Shown here: one piece after another, positions 1 to 8,317 of the stretch
How the letters are laid out: each line of letters begins with the position of its first letter
Numbering within the stretch: position 1 is the stretch's first letter
Assembly: GCF_900106745.1 (NCBI RefSeq)
Contig: NZ_FNNV01000023.1
Span: 34,157-98,156, forward strand
Length of the DNA stretch: 64,000 bases
Direction of reading: 5' to 3'
From: Paenibacillus sp. CF384
GTDB taxonomy: Bacteria; Bacillota; Bacilli; Paenibacillales; Paenibacillaceae
Made by a program: the position numbers and the translations under genes
The notes under the pieces: generated by a model
The model's input: the letters and a program-made list of their open reading frames with translations, nothing else
Databases searched by the model: none
What the model was told of the DNA's origin: nothing

Positions 1-693
1 GCCTTTTCTCAGAAATTTCGCGGCTTCTTGGGGAAGCTCCGTTTGATTGAATTTGGAGATGATCGTCCATGAAGGCAGCCCTATGATCAGTCTGGATAAC
101 TGCTGTAAATTTTCGATAGATTTGTTTTTGTTTTTCTCGATTTGCTCCACGATTGTTTGAACCAATTCCATGTTCGTATGCCCTTCATAATAGATGAGCG
201 AGAGCTTCGTTGGTTCTTCTCCGATTAAGTGAGATTGTACCCTTATTCGATCAGAGGAAATTTGTTTCCGCAGCATTCCGATATTGTAATTGATATCCTC
301 GGTAAACGAATTTTGAGAGCCTAGAAATACATTTTCGTTAATAGGAGGCTCAATTGCCCGATTTATCGGGTTTGGAGAGGGCGTCATGATGACAAACGAA
401 CCGTCATTTTCGAAATAAATGAGAAGCTTGCCTGTAATGATAGAGGTGACTAAATCCTTCGTGTCGGCAGGGACTTTCACTTCACCTAATACGTTCTTGA
501 GTTCATCTATTGTAAGATTGGATTGCTTGGCTGTATTCACATAGGTTTGCAGGCTGAGTTTCGTGAGGACCAAATCCATTAGTGAATGGCAGCCCGCCAA
601 TACGACGGGATTCTCGATGAGTGTTTCTTCTTGCAAGAAAAAATCATCATCCCCGGAAAAAGCATCCCTTAGATTCTGAAGGATCGTGTTCAC
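1..693 (-). CDS. GerA-family spore germination protein, N-terminal part (runs off the window)
   Basis: On the minus strand a GTG at 691-693 opens a frame of 231 codons that is still open at base 1, so the C-terminal membrane part lies outside. An AGGAGG ribosome site (701-706) sits seven bases upstream. Residues about 125-145 (GSQNSFTEDINYNIGMLRK) match the conserved N-terminal GerA signature (an EGF/SFTE-N-L-R pattern), and residues 30-40 (VLAGCHSLMD) resemble the part preceding it. GerA-type subunits form nutrient germinant receptors of the spore inner membrane with a permease subunit and a GerC lipoprotein. Those partners would lie to the left. It is clearly different in sequence from the complete GerA-type gene at 51.7-53.3 kb, so the strain has at least two receptor sets. 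Family is fairly sure; germinant unknown. Confidence 0.8.
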   Translation of the reverse strand, partial: MNTILQNLRDAFSGDDDFFLQEETLIENPVVLAGCHSLMDLVLTKLSLQTYVNTAKQSNLTIDELKNVLGEVKVPADTKDLVTSIITGKLLIYFENDGSFVIMTPSPNPINRAIEPPINENVFLGSQNSFTEDINYNIGMLRKQISSDRIRVQSHLIGEEPTKLSLIYYEGHTNMELVQTIVEQIEKNKNKSIENLQQLSRLIIGLPSWTIISKFNQTELPQEAAKFLRKG

Positions 694-759
694 GACAGAG
701 CCTCCTCTCCCAGATATTAGTGTGAGTATACCCTCGGATGGTAACAATATACATTTTTT

Positions 760-783
760 CGTGTGCGCTGCCGTGTGCGCTGC
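760..783. repeat. Two tandem copies of a 12-bp unit
   Basis: CGTGTGCGCTGC occurs twice head to tail just upstream of the thiamin operon promoter and downstream of a T-rich tract. No function is evident; it lies between the divergent GerA-type gene and the riboswitch promoter. Confidence 0.75.
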
Positions 784-804
784 AGGGAACTCAATTAACT
801 TTTG

Positions 805-833
805 TTGTCAATTACAACATAATGAGCTATAGT
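805..833 (+). promoter_or_regulatory. Sigma-A-type promoter of the thiamin operon
   Basis: TTGTCA (805-810) and TATAGT (828-833) are separated by 17 bases. The predicted start near 840 is just ahead of the TPP riboswitch, as expected for a riboswitch leader. The -35 box overlaps a small inverted repeat, GTTGT...ACAAC. Confidence 0.7.
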
Positions 834-854
834 GAGGATAATTTCATATTGAAG

Positions 855-943
855 TACGGGTGCTGGATGGAGTCTGGCTGAGATAGGGAACGTTATTTCC
901 CTGACCGTTAATCTGAACCAGGTAATGCTGGCGTAGAGAACGT
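855..943 (+). promoter_or_regulatory. TPP riboswitch (THI element)
   Basis: The leader carries the conserved THI-box blocks in order: GGGTGCTGGA, then TCTGGCTGAGATAGGG (pyrimidine-binding arm, CTGAGA), then CTGAACCAGGTAATGCTGGC and GTAGAGAACG. This is the aptamer that binds thiamin pyrophosphate. It is followed within ten bases by an intrinsic terminator and then by ten thiamin genes, so TPP should stop transcription of the whole operon. Confidence 0.95.
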
Positions 944-952
944 ATCGAATTC

Positions 953-984
953 AAACCATTCGTATATTCTCGAATGGTTTTTTT
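953..984 (+). terminator. Riboswitch-controlled terminator
   Basis: A ten-base-pair stem (AAACCATTCG / CGAATGGTTT) with an eight-base loop runs straight into a T tract ending at 984. It lies just after the TPP aptamer and 44 bases before the first gene, and is its expression platform. Confidence 0.88.
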
Positions 985-1028
985 CTGTTGTTCATGCCTG
1001 CTTTCCTACGGAAAGGAGATCATAGGTA

Positions 1029-2318
1029 ATGAGAGATTCCATCATTTCGCACTTGCAGCAGCAGGTAGAGGAGCGACAAGGTGAACTGTTTGCTTTGCTC
1101 GCCGAGTTGATCGCATTCCCAACCGTTAGTCCGCCTGCTCGAAACACGTTAGAGGCGCAGCGGTTCTTGGAGGAATATCTCCGGGCGAATGGATTTGAGA
1201 CGGAATTGTGGGAGGTTTATCCCGGCGATCCGAACGTTACGGCGATCAAACGCGGTACGCAGCGGGAGACGCATCAAAGCCTGCTGCTGAACGGGCACAT
1301 GGATGTAGCCGAGGTCGGAGATAGCAGCGAGTGGCACGAAGCCCCCTTCCAGTTGACCTTGAAGGATGGTAGAGCGTATGGGAGAGGAACTTCGGATATG
1401 AAAGGCGGGCTTGCGGCGCTGCTATTCGCCGTGAAGCTGCTAACAGAAGCGGGAGTTGAGCTTCGAGGCGATCTGCTGTTTCATTCCGTAATTGGGGAAG
1501 AGGCCGGCGAAGCCGGGACGCGTGCTTGCATGGAACGCGGATATACGGCGGATTTTGCCGTTGTTGCAGATACAAGCGCAATGGCGATTCAAGGACAAGG
1601 CGGCGTCATCACCGGCTGGGTGACGATCCAAAGTCCAGTTACCTACCATGATGGCATGCGAGCACGCATGATTCATGCCGGCGGCGGCATTCAAGGGGCT
1701 AGCGCCATCGAGAAGATGGCCAAACTGATTACAGGGCTGCAAGAGCTGGAGCGACACTGGGCTGTGACCAAGTCTTATCCCGGTTTTCCGGCGGGCTCGA
1801 ATACGATTAATCCCGCCGTTATTGAAGGTGGCCGCCATGCGGCTTTTATTGCAGATAAGTGTGCGTTATGGATCACAGTGCATTTTTATCCGAATGAGGA
1901 TTATGAATCGGTTGCTGCTGAAATCGAGGAGCATTTGCTCGCAATCGCGCAAGCCGATCCTTGGCTTAGGAACAATCCGCCTACTTTCCGCTGGGGCGGT
2001 CGGTCGATGATTGAGGAACGCGGCGAAATATTCCCCTCGCTGGAGCTGGACACGGAGAGCGAGGGGCTGAAGGCATTGATTGCGGGCCACCAACGAGTGA
2101 TGGGCACCGAACCACAGATGGGCATGAGTCCAACCGTAACGGATGCAGGCTGGATCGGGCGGGCAGGAATCAAGACCGTTATCTACGGTCCGGGTGAACT
2201 TGCGCATGCGCATGCCGTTAATGAAAGCACGGATATGAAGGAACTCGTGGATTACGTCAAAGTCATGATTGGCTTCATTGCGGATTGGTGTAATCGGAGC
2301 AAGCAAGGAGACGAGTAA
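1029..2318 (+). CDS. ylmB: N-formyl-4-amino-5-aminomethyl-2-methylpyrimidine deformylase (YlmB-type, M20 family)
   Basis: A 429-residue M20 metallopeptidase-fold enzyme. Metal ligands are visible: NGHMDVAE (His, Asp), RGTSDMKGG (bridging Asp), GEEAGEAG (catalytic Glu/Glu) and HAHAVNE near the C-terminus. Such proteins are often labelled acetylornithine deacetylase. Here the TPP riboswitch upstream and tenA-thiZ-thiX-thiY downstream identify it as the YlmB type, which removes the formyl group from imported formylaminopyrimidine, the thiamin breakdown product, so TenA can deaminate it to HMP. It is first in the operon, with an AAGGAGAT ribosome site before the ATG. Cytoplasmic; no signal peptide. 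Assignment rests on family plus context. Confidence 0.88.
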   Translation: MRDSIISHLQQQVEERQGELFALLAELIAFPTVSPPARNTLEAQRFLEEYLRANGFETELWEVYPGDPNVTAIKRGTQRETHQSLLLNGHMDVAEVGDSSEWHEAPFQLTLKDGRAYGRGTSDMKGGLAALLFAVKLLTEAGVELRGDLLFHSVIGEEAGEAGTRACMERGYTADFAVVADTSAMAIQGQGGVITGWVTIQSPVTYHDGMRARMIHAGGGIQGASAIEKMAKLITGLQELERHWAVTKSYPGFPAGSNTINPAVIEGGRHAAFIADKCALWITVHFYPNEDYESVAAEIEEHLLAIAQADPWLRNNPPTFRWGGRSMIEERGEIFPSLELDTESEGLKALIAGHQRVMGTEPQMGMSPTVTDAGWIGRAGIKTVIYGPGELAHAHAVNESTDMKELVDYVKVMIGFIADWCNRSKQGDE

Positions 2319-2348
2319 CGGAACAGGCAAGAGGATGGAGGAGAACCA

Positions 2349-3020
2349 GTGAGTCGATTTAGTGAAAGACTATACCATTCAGCGCATGAGATTTGGGTCA
2401 AGAGCCACCAGCATCCGTTTCTGACGGAATTGCGGGAGGGGACGCTTGATCCGCAGCGCTTTATCTATTATTTGAAGCAGGATTATGTGTATCTGATCGA
2501 TTATGCCAAGCTATTCGCTATGGGCAGCATGAAGGCCAGAGATATGGAGACGATGGTAAAGTTCGCAGAATTGCTTCATTCCACGCTGCATGTCGAGATG
2601 GAGCTCCACCGGGGTTACGCGGCGCGTTTCGGCGTCACGCGAGAGGAGCTGGAGCAGACGCGTCCTGCGCCGACTACGGTTGCTTATACCAAATATTTGC
2701 TGGATGTCGCCGCGCAGGGCTCGCTCGCGGAGGTGGTAGCCGCGCTGCTGCCATGTATGTGGAGTTATCAGGAAATTGGGGCCACATTTATGAAAATTCC
2801 GGGGGCTTTGGATCATCCGCTATATCGGGAGTGGATTCTTATGTACGGTTCCGAGGAGTTCGAGGCCTTAACCCATTGGTGCATCGATTTAATGGATCGT
2901 TTGGCAGAAGGCCAGCCTGAAGCGGAGCTTGCACAGCTCGAGGAGCGTTTCCTCGTTGCATCCAAGCTTGAATATATGTTCTGGGATATGGCCTATCGAC
3001 AAGAGGAGTGGCCGGTTTGA
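2349..3020 (+). CDS. tenA: Aminopyrimidine aminohydrolase / thiaminase II (TenA)
   Basis: A 223-residue all-helical protein of normal TenA length, starting at GTG 2349 with GGAGG seven bases upstream. The nucleophilic cysteine is in LLPCMWSY (Cys136), and the C-terminal acid is in KLEYMFWDMAY (Glu208). TenA hydrolyses 4-amino-5-aminomethyl-2-methylpyrimidine to HMP, the step after the upstream deformylase. The gene overlaps the start of the transporter ATPase gene, which implies translational coupling. Confidence 0.95.
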   Translation: MSRFSERLYHSAHEIWVKSHQHPFLTELREGTLDPQRFIYYLKQDYVYLIDYAKLFAMGSMKARDMETMVKFAELLHSTLHVEMELHRGYAARFGVTREELEQTRPAPTTVAYTKYLLDVAAQGSLAEVVAALLPCMWSYQEIGATFMKIPGALDHPLYREWILMYGSEEFEALTHWCIDLMDRLAEGQPEAELAQLEERFLVASKLEYMFWDMAYRQEEWPV

Positions 3021-3835
3021 GCACAAACATAGAGGCGGGCGGGCAGCAGGCAGCGTTATCAGTACGCGGGCTCAGCTTTTCTTTTCCGCAAGAATCACCA
3101 CTATTCGAATCGCTCAGCTTCACGATTAAACAAGGCGAGTTTGTCAGCATCCTGGCGGCAAGCGGGATCGGCAAAACAACCCTCTTCCGGCTGTTGTCCG
3201 GACTGCTTGCTCCTACAGCCGGCACGATTGCAATCGGCGCAGCAGGCGACTCCGCGACAGCAGCAACGAAGCTTGGGAAGATCGGCTATATGCCCCAGAA
3301 GGACTGCCTTCTCCCATGGAGATCCGTGCTCGATAATGCTGCAATTGGCTTGGAACTGCACGGAACATCGAAGCGGGAAGCCCGTCGCCAGGTCGTAGAG
3401 CTGCTGCCGGGCTTAGGGCTGGAAGGAACGGAAAACAAATATCCGCATGAATTATCCGGCGGTATGCGTCAGCGCGTATCGTTTCTGCGCTCCTTACTGG
3501 GCGGAGGGGAGCTGTTCCTGCTGGATGAACCCTTCAGCGCTTTGGATGCCATGACGCGAATCAGCATGCAGGAGTGGCTGCTGCAAGTTTGGGAGCAGCA
3601 CCGCAAGACGATTCTATTCATCACGCATGACGTTGATGAAGCGCTGCTCCTATCAGATCGGGTACTCGTCGCGGCGCAATCCCCCATCACGATGCTTCGT
3701 GAGCTGAACGTCAATTTACCTCGCCCTCGCGGCTATGAAGCGGCGCTGGATGAGACGTTCATCGGCTTGAAGCGGCAGCTGCTGGATTGGATCGGTTTCG
3801 GTGTCGGCCGCTCGAATGGAGGTGTCAAGCGATGA
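3017..3835 (+). CDS. thiZ: Formylaminopyrimidine ABC transporter, ATP-binding protein (ThiZ)
   Basis: An ABC ATPase of about 272 residues with Walker A (ASGIGKTT), Q-loop (GYMPQKD), signature (LSGGMRQR), Walker B (LFLLDEP) and H-loop (FITHDVDEA). I place the start at TTG 3017, which overlaps the tenA stop as TTGA and has GAGGAG eight bases upstream. A GTG at 3008 is in frame but sits inside that ribosome site. It resembles taurine/nitrate/NMT1-type importer ATPases. With ThiX and ThiY it imports formylaminopyrimidine for the salvage enzymes encoded just upstream. The gene end overlaps thiX by ATGA. Confidence 0.9.
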   Translation: MSTNIEAGGQQAALSVRGLSFSFPQESPLFESLSFTIKQGEFVSILAASGIGKTTLFRLLSGLLAPTAGTIAIGAAGDSATAATKLGKIGYMPQKDCLLPWRSVLDNAAIGLELHGTSKREARRQVVELLPGLGLEGTENKYPHELSGGMRQRVSFLRSLLGGGELFLLDEPFSALDAMTRISMQEWLLQVWEQHRKTILFITHDVDEALLLSDRVLVAAQSPITMLRELNVNLPRPRGYEAALDETFIGLKRQLLDWIGFGVGRSNGGVKR

Positions 3836-4584
3836 AACGAAGTTTAATCGCGAATGTCCCTGTTCTAGTGTTCGTGCTGCTGCTGGCTGTGCTTTGGGAA
3901 GTCGGAACGAGGGTCATGAACATCCCGCATTACATCATTCCAAGGTTATCTGATGTGTTTGTCTCCATGTGGGAGAATAAACAGCTGCTGGGGAAACATT
4001 TTGGCGTCACGCTGGGAGAGTCTCTGCTCGGGCTGGGCATTTCCGTCTTGTTCGGAACGCTGGCTGCCGCTTGGATAGAAAGCTCCGGTTTAGCGAAGAA
4101 GACGATCTACCCGCTTATTGTAGGCTCTCAGACGATTCCGATTATAGCTCTATCGCCAATCATGGTGATGTGGTTCGGTTATGAGATATGGAGCAAGATT
4201 GCCGTGGTCGTCTTGTTCACGTTCTTCCCGCTTGCCGTGAATACAGCGGATGGGCTTCGCTCGGCTGATCCCGATATTGGGGAGCTCATGCGAACGATGG
4301 GGGCTCGCAAACGCGATCTCCTTACGAAGTGGAAGATTCCATCTGCGCTTCCGGGATTCTTCACGGGGCTGAAGATGGCAGCGGCGATCAGCGTTGGCGG
4401 CGCAACGCTTGGAGAATGGCTCGGAGGCGAAAGTGGTCTCGGGATGTACACGAAGCGGGCATCCAATATGCTGCGCGGCGAAGCGGTGTTCTCAGGCGTG
4501 ATTCTGTTGTCGGCTATGGGGATCATCTTGTTCCTCGCAGTTCAATGGTTAGAGCGGGCTTGCCTGGGTCATCGCAGAAGTTAA
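3832..4584 (+). CDS. thiX: Formylaminopyrimidine ABC transporter permease (ThiX)
   Basis: A 250-residue membrane protein of the SsuC/TauC type with about six hydrophobic segments. The coupling-loop region reads GARKRDLLTKWKIPSALPGF (the EAA loop that contacts the ATPase). The start is ATG 3832, overlapping the thiZ stop (ATGA), with GGAGG upstream. Position between the ATPase and the binding lipoprotein in a TPP-controlled operon supports ThiX. Confidence 0.9.
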   Translation: MKRSLIANVPVLVFVLLLAVLWEVGTRVMNIPHYIIPRLSDVFVSMWENKQLLGKHFGVTLGESLLGLGISVLFGTLAAAWIESSGLAKKTIYPLIVGSQTIPIIALSPIMVMWFGYEIWSKIAVVVLFTFFPLAVNTADGLRSADPDIGELMRTMGARKRDLLTKWKIPSALPGFFTGLKMAAAISVGGATLGEWLGGESGLGMYTKRASNMLRGEAVFSGVILLSAMGIILFLAVQWLERACLGHRRS

Positions 4585-4604
4585 GTGAAAAAGGAGAAAT
4601 GACA

Positions 4605-5606
4605 GTGAAGTTACGTGTATGGTCGAGAAATACCTGGAAGACGGCAGCTCTTGCATTGGTTTTACTGGTCGTTGCAGGCTGCGGGTCCAATAAGCAGACA
4701 GCTAATGGGGAGACGGAAATTACGGTACTGCTCGATTGGTATCCGAACGCCGTGCATACGTTCTTGTATGCGGCACAAGAGCAGGGATATTTCCAGGATG
4801 CCGGGTTGAAAGTGAATTTGCAAACGCCGGCGGACACGAACGACGCGCTGAAGCTGGTGGCTACCGGGAAAGCGGATCTGGCGCTGAGCTATCAAATGCA
4901 GGTGGCGATCTCACGATCCGAAGGCATTCCGATCGTGTCCGTCGGCGCTATTGTTCGTCATCCGCTCAATCAACTGCTTGTTCTGGATTCAGCGGGAATT
5001 AACAGTCCCAAGGATCTGGTCGGCAAGAAAATCGGATACCCTTCGATTCCGCTCGATGAAGCGATCGTCAATACGATGGTGAAGTCAGACGGCGGCGACC
5101 CTTCGAAACTATCTTATACAGACGTAGGCTGGGACCTGATTCCGGCGATGACGACGAAGAAGGTCGATGGGATCATCGGCGGCTATGTGAATCACGAGAA
5201 GCTGTTATTGGAGAAAGAAGGCGAGAAGCTGACGGCCTTCGATCCTTCCAAATACGGCGTGCCGGATTACTATGAGCTGGTCCTTACCGCAAGTGAAGAA
5301 GGGCTGAACAGTAAGAGTGACGCCATCAAGAAATTCATAGAGGCAGCGGGCAAAGGGCAAGCCTATACGGCAAGCCATCCGGATGAGGCGCTGCAGCTGC
5401 TGCTGGATGAACAGAGTGCAGACTTCCCGCTGGATGCTGCTGTCGAGAAACAAAGCTTAGCGATCTTGCTGCCCTTGATGGATGCAGGGAAAGAGCCTTT
5501 TGCCAGTCAGTCGGAGCAATCGTGGAACGACGTGATTACGTGGCTGACAGAACAAGGCCAGATCTCGAAGAGCGTGAAGGCAGCAGAAGCATTCCGCAAT
5601 TTGTAA
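4605..5606 (+). CDS. thiY: Formylaminopyrimidine-binding lipoprotein (ThiY, NMT1/THI5-like)
   Basis: A solute-binding lipoprotein of about 333 residues: a charged N-terminus, a hydrophobic stretch, and a lipobox LVVAGC with the lipidated Cys26. The mature start (TVLLDWYPNAVHTFLYAA) is the NMT1/THI5-like signature seen in ThiY. GTG 4605 is preferred because AAGGAG lies eight bases upstream; ATG 4599 in the same frame is only two bases from that site. The reading frame extends far upstream into thiX but without a plausible start. It should capture extracellular formylaminopyrimidine for ThiXZ. Confidence 0.9.
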   Translation: MKLRVWSRNTWKTAALALVLLVVAGCGSNKQTANGETEITVLLDWYPNAVHTFLYAAQEQGYFQDAGLKVNLQTPADTNDALKLVATGKADLALSYQMQVAISRSEGIPIVSVGAIVRHPLNQLLVLDSAGINSPKDLVGKKIGYPSIPLDEAIVNTMVKSDGGDPSKLSYTDVGWDLIPAMTTKKVDGIIGGYVNHEKLLLEKEGEKLTAFDPSKYGVPDYYELVLTASEEGLNSKSDAIKKFIEAAGKGQAYTASHPDEALQLLLDEQSADFPLDAAVEKQSLAILLPLMDAGKEPFASQSEQSWNDVITWLTEQGQISKSVKAAEAFRNL

Positions 5607-5625
5607 GGCGAGGAGAGTCGGACAG

Positions 5626-6639
5626 GTGAATGAACGATATTCAAGGCAGATGCTGTTTGCGCCAATCGGAGAAACCGGTCAGCAGAAGCTGAAGGACAGC
5701 GCGGTCTTGATCGTTGGCATGGGCGCGCTGGGCACGGTGCTGGCTAATCATATGGTAAGAGCCGGTGTAGGCTTGGTACGGTTCGTGGACCGGGATTATG
5801 TGGAGCAGAGCAATTTGCAGCGGCAGATGTTATTCGATGAGGACGATGTTCGGCAAGGTTATCCCAAGGTCATCGCTGCGGAGAAGAAACTGCGCAAGAT
5901 TAACTCCGATGTCAAGCTCGAAGCGATTGTGGCCGATGTCACCGTTCATAATATGGAATCCCTCCTGGAGGGAATCGATTTGGTGCTCGATGGAACGGAT
6001 AATTTCCAAACGAGATTTCTGCTCAATGATGCATGCTTCAAGATGGGCATTCCCTTCACGTATGGAGGTGCGGTCAGCTCGCGAGGGATGAGCGCGATTC
6101 TGGTTCCGGGCAGCACGCCTTGCTTGCGCTGCTTCATACAATCTGCCGATGCCAGCGGTCAAACCTGCGATACGATCGGCGTTATTGCGCCAGTCGTTGA
6201 TATTGTCGCTTCCTATCAAGCCGTAGAGGCGATGAAGTATCTTGTCGGAGCGCATGACAAACGTCGAAACAGTCTAGTGACCTTTGATCTGTGGGCCAAT
6301 CATGCCTATGATATGAAGCTTGGCGAACCAAGAAGCAATTGTCCATGCTGCCAGTTAAAGCAATATCCCGCACTGGATAAGGCTGAACAAGACTCGGCCA
6401 TCTCCTTATGCGGACGAGAAACGGTACAAATGGCCGGGAACGGTCCTATTGATTTGGAATTATGGCGAACGCGACTGGAGCCAGCGGTAGTACAAGTGAG
6501 CGTGAATGCTTACCTGCTTCGTGCGGAGCTGCCGGAAGGAGAGAGACTGGTCTTATTCCCGGATGGTCGAGTGTTCGTGCAGGGAACGGATGATTTGGTT
6601 CGCGCGAAGATTTTGTATGCCCGCTATATCGGATCTTAA
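5626..6639 (+). CDS. thiF: ThiF/MoeB-type adenylyltransferase for the sulfur carrier ThiS
   Basis: A 337-residue E1-like enzyme starting at GTG 5626. It has the nucleotide loop VGMGALGTV, the DGTDNFQTRF block, the zinc cysteine pairs CLRC and CPCC, and a TCDTIGV block that includes the conserved cysteine. ThiF adenylates the C-terminal glycine of ThiS before sulfur transfer. About 65 residues follow the second zinc motif, a modest C-terminal extension. MoeB is the alternative, but thiE-thiS-thiG-thiO directly downstream argue for ThiF. Confidence 0.92.
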   Translation: MNERYSRQMLFAPIGETGQQKLKDSAVLIVGMGALGTVLANHMVRAGVGLVRFVDRDYVEQSNLQRQMLFDEDDVRQGYPKVIAAEKKLRKINSDVKLEAIVADVTVHNMESLLEGIDLVLDGTDNFQTRFLLNDACFKMGIPFTYGGAVSSRGMSAILVPGSTPCLRCFIQSADASGQTCDTIGVIAPVVDIVASYQAVEAMKYLVGAHDKRRNSLVTFDLWANHAYDMKLGEPRSNCPCCQLKQYPALDKAEQDSAISLCGRETVQMAGNGPIDLELWRTRLEPAVVQVSVNAYLLRAELPEGERLVLFPDGRVFVQGTDDLVRAKILYARYIGS

Positions 6640-6657
6640 TAGGGAGGGACTAGTAGA

Positions 6658-7275
6658 ATGAAAGAGTTTCGTTTATATGCGATTACAGGAGAGCAATTCC
6701 ACCCAGGACGCGACATGATCGAAGTCATGGAGGAAGCGATTCTCGGCGGCGTGGATATCATTCAGCTGCGGGATAAAACGAGCGGTAAACCGGAGCTGCT
6801 GCAGAAAGCGCGGGCGCTTCGGGAGCTTACTCGGAAGCATGGCGTGACGTTTATCGTGAACGACCACATCGATGTGGCGATGGAAGTCGATGCGGATGGC
6901 ATCCATCTGGGCCAGGATGATGTACCTCTTCATGAAGCAAGACGAATCGTCGGCAGCAAAATCATCGGCATCTCGACGCATAAGCTCGAAGAAGCGCTTC
7001 AGGCTGAACGTGACGGTGCGGATTATATCGGCGTTGGTCCTGTTTTCGCTACGAAGACGAAAGTCGATGTCGTTGATCCGGTTGGCGTCTCGTATGTACG
7101 CGAGGTTGCGGCGAGCGTGCGCATTCCTTTCGTAGCCATTGGCGGCATCAAACTCGGCAACGTAGATGAAGTTCTCGCCGCAGGCGCGACGCGCATCTGT
7201 GTGGTTAGCGGGATTGTCGGAAGCAGCGATGTGCGCGGGACTTGTGAAGCGTTACTCGAGAAGCTGAATAAATAG
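6658..7275 (+). CDS. thiE: Thiamin-phosphate synthase (ThiE)
   Basis: A 205-residue TIM-barrel protein. Signature segments are IIQLRDK, IVNDHIDVAMEVDADGIHLGQDD, GISTH, YIGVGPVFATKTK and AIGGI, which form the pyrophosphate and thiazole-phosphate sites. It joins HMP-PP to thiazole phosphate, giving thiamin phosphate. It lies in the middle of the operon between thiF and thiS, so the salvage and thiazole branches meet in one transcript. GGGAGGG precedes the ATG. Confidence 0.96.
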   Translation: MKEFRLYAITGEQFHPGRDMIEVMEEAILGGVDIIQLRDKTSGKPELLQKARALRELTRKHGVTFIVNDHIDVAMEVDADGIHLGQDDVPLHEARRIVGSKIIGISTHKLEEALQAERDGADYIGVGPVFATKTKVDVVDPVGVSYVREVAASVRIPFVAIGGIKLGNVDEVLAAGATRICVVSGIVGSSDVRGTCEALLEKLNK

Positions 7276-7289
7276 GGGTTGATGTGCTT

Positions 7290-7487
7290 ATGGTGCTTGT
7301 AATCAATGGTCAGAAGCAGGAGCTGAAAGCCCGGACGATACAGGATGTCATTGTCCACTATGGGTTAGCCGGCAAACCGATCGTGGTTGAGGCGGACGGC
7401 GCTGTTCTTACGGCCGGAGAGTGGGAGACCACGACTGTTCGCCAGGATATGCAAATCGAGCTCGTACATTTTGTCGGAGGAGGTTGA
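7290..7487 (+). CDS. thiS: Sulfur carrier protein ThiS
   Basis: A ubiquitin-fold protein of about 65 residues ending FVGGG, the diglycine tail that becomes the thiocarboxylate. The ATG at 7290 gives a normal N-terminus (MVLVINGQ); GTG 7284 in frame is closer to the AGGGG site and is possible. The stop overlaps the GGAGGAGG ribosome site of thiG, so expression of carrier and synthase is probably coupled. Confidence 0.92.
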   Translation: MVLVINGQKQELKARTIQDVIVHYGLAGKPIVVEADGAVLTAGEWETTTVRQDMQIELVHFVGGG

Positions 7488-7496
7488 CGAGAACGG

Positions 7497-8276
7497 ATGA
7501 AGCAGGATGTGTTCAAGATTGGCGGCCGGGAGTTATCCTCTCGTTTCTTTATCGGTACAGGACTTTTCCCTAATCCCTATGTGCAAATGGAAGCCATCAA
7601 AGCCTCGGGTGCTCAGGTGCTTACCTTTGCTATTCGGCGCATTAACTTAGAGTCCACGGAAGATGATTCTATTCTGCAGCATGTGCAGGATGGTGAATAT
7701 ATCTATTTACCGAATACGTCCGGTGCTAGGACAGCGGACGAAGCGGTTCGTATCGCCCGATTGGCGCGCGCTTCCGGCCTAAGCGACTGGATTAAAGTCG
7801 AGATTAGCGCGAATGAGCGGACTCTGCTGCCGGACCCGATTGAAACGTTGAAAGCGACTGAAATCCTTGTTAAAGAAGGGTTTACGGTGCTTCCGTATAT
7901 TACCGATGATCCGATCATGTGCAAAAGACTTGAAGAAGCGGGAGCGGCGGCAGTCATGCCTGGCGCAGCCCCGATCGGTACGGGACTTGGCATTCTGAAT
8001 CCCTATCATTTAAGTCTGATCGTGGAAGATGCCCAAGTACCGATCATCGTGGATGCCGGCCTTGGTTCGGTGAGCGATGTCGCGCAAGCGATGGAGCTTG
8101 GCGTATCGGCGGTCCTTATGAACACCCCTGTTGCCAAAGCCAGAAATCCTGTCGGCATGGCGCAGGCGATGCGAATGGGCATCGAAGCAGGACGCCTTGC
8201 TTATCTATCCGGCCGGATCGAGAAGAAACGCTATGCGTCGGCAAGCAGCGGTCTGGATGCGTTTAAATTGAAATAA
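7497..8276 (+). CDS. thiG: Thiazole synthase (ThiG)
   Basis: A 259-residue TIM-barrel enzyme. The Schiff-base lysine for deoxyxylulose 5-phosphate is Lys100 in DWIKVEI, and the phosphate-binding segment is PIIVDAGLGSVSD. ThiG forms thiazole phosphate from DXP, ThiS thiocarboxylate and dehydroglycine, the last supplied by ThiO downstream. A strong ribosome site overlaps the end of thiS. Confidence 0.97.
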   Translation: MKQDVFKIGGRELSSRFFIGTGLFPNPYVQMEAIKASGAQVLTFAIRRINLESTEDDSILQHVQDGEYIYLPNTSGARTADEAVRIARLARASGLSDWIKVEISANERTLLPDPIETLKATEILVKEGFTVLPYITDDPIMCKRLEEAGAAAVMPGAAPIGTGLGILNPYHLSLIVEDAQVPIIVDAGLGSVSDVAQAMELGVSAVLMNTPVAKARNPVGMAQAMRMGIEAGRLAYLSGRIEKKRYASASSGLDAFKLK

Positions 8277-8317
8277 GGCGAACTAGTGAGTGAGTACTTG
8301 GGAGAGTTGGTCTGGAA

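Noticed and set aside
4329..4604. Long N-terminal extension of ThiY
   Set aside because: The extension overlaps thiX in another frame and would bury the lipoprotein signal peptide.
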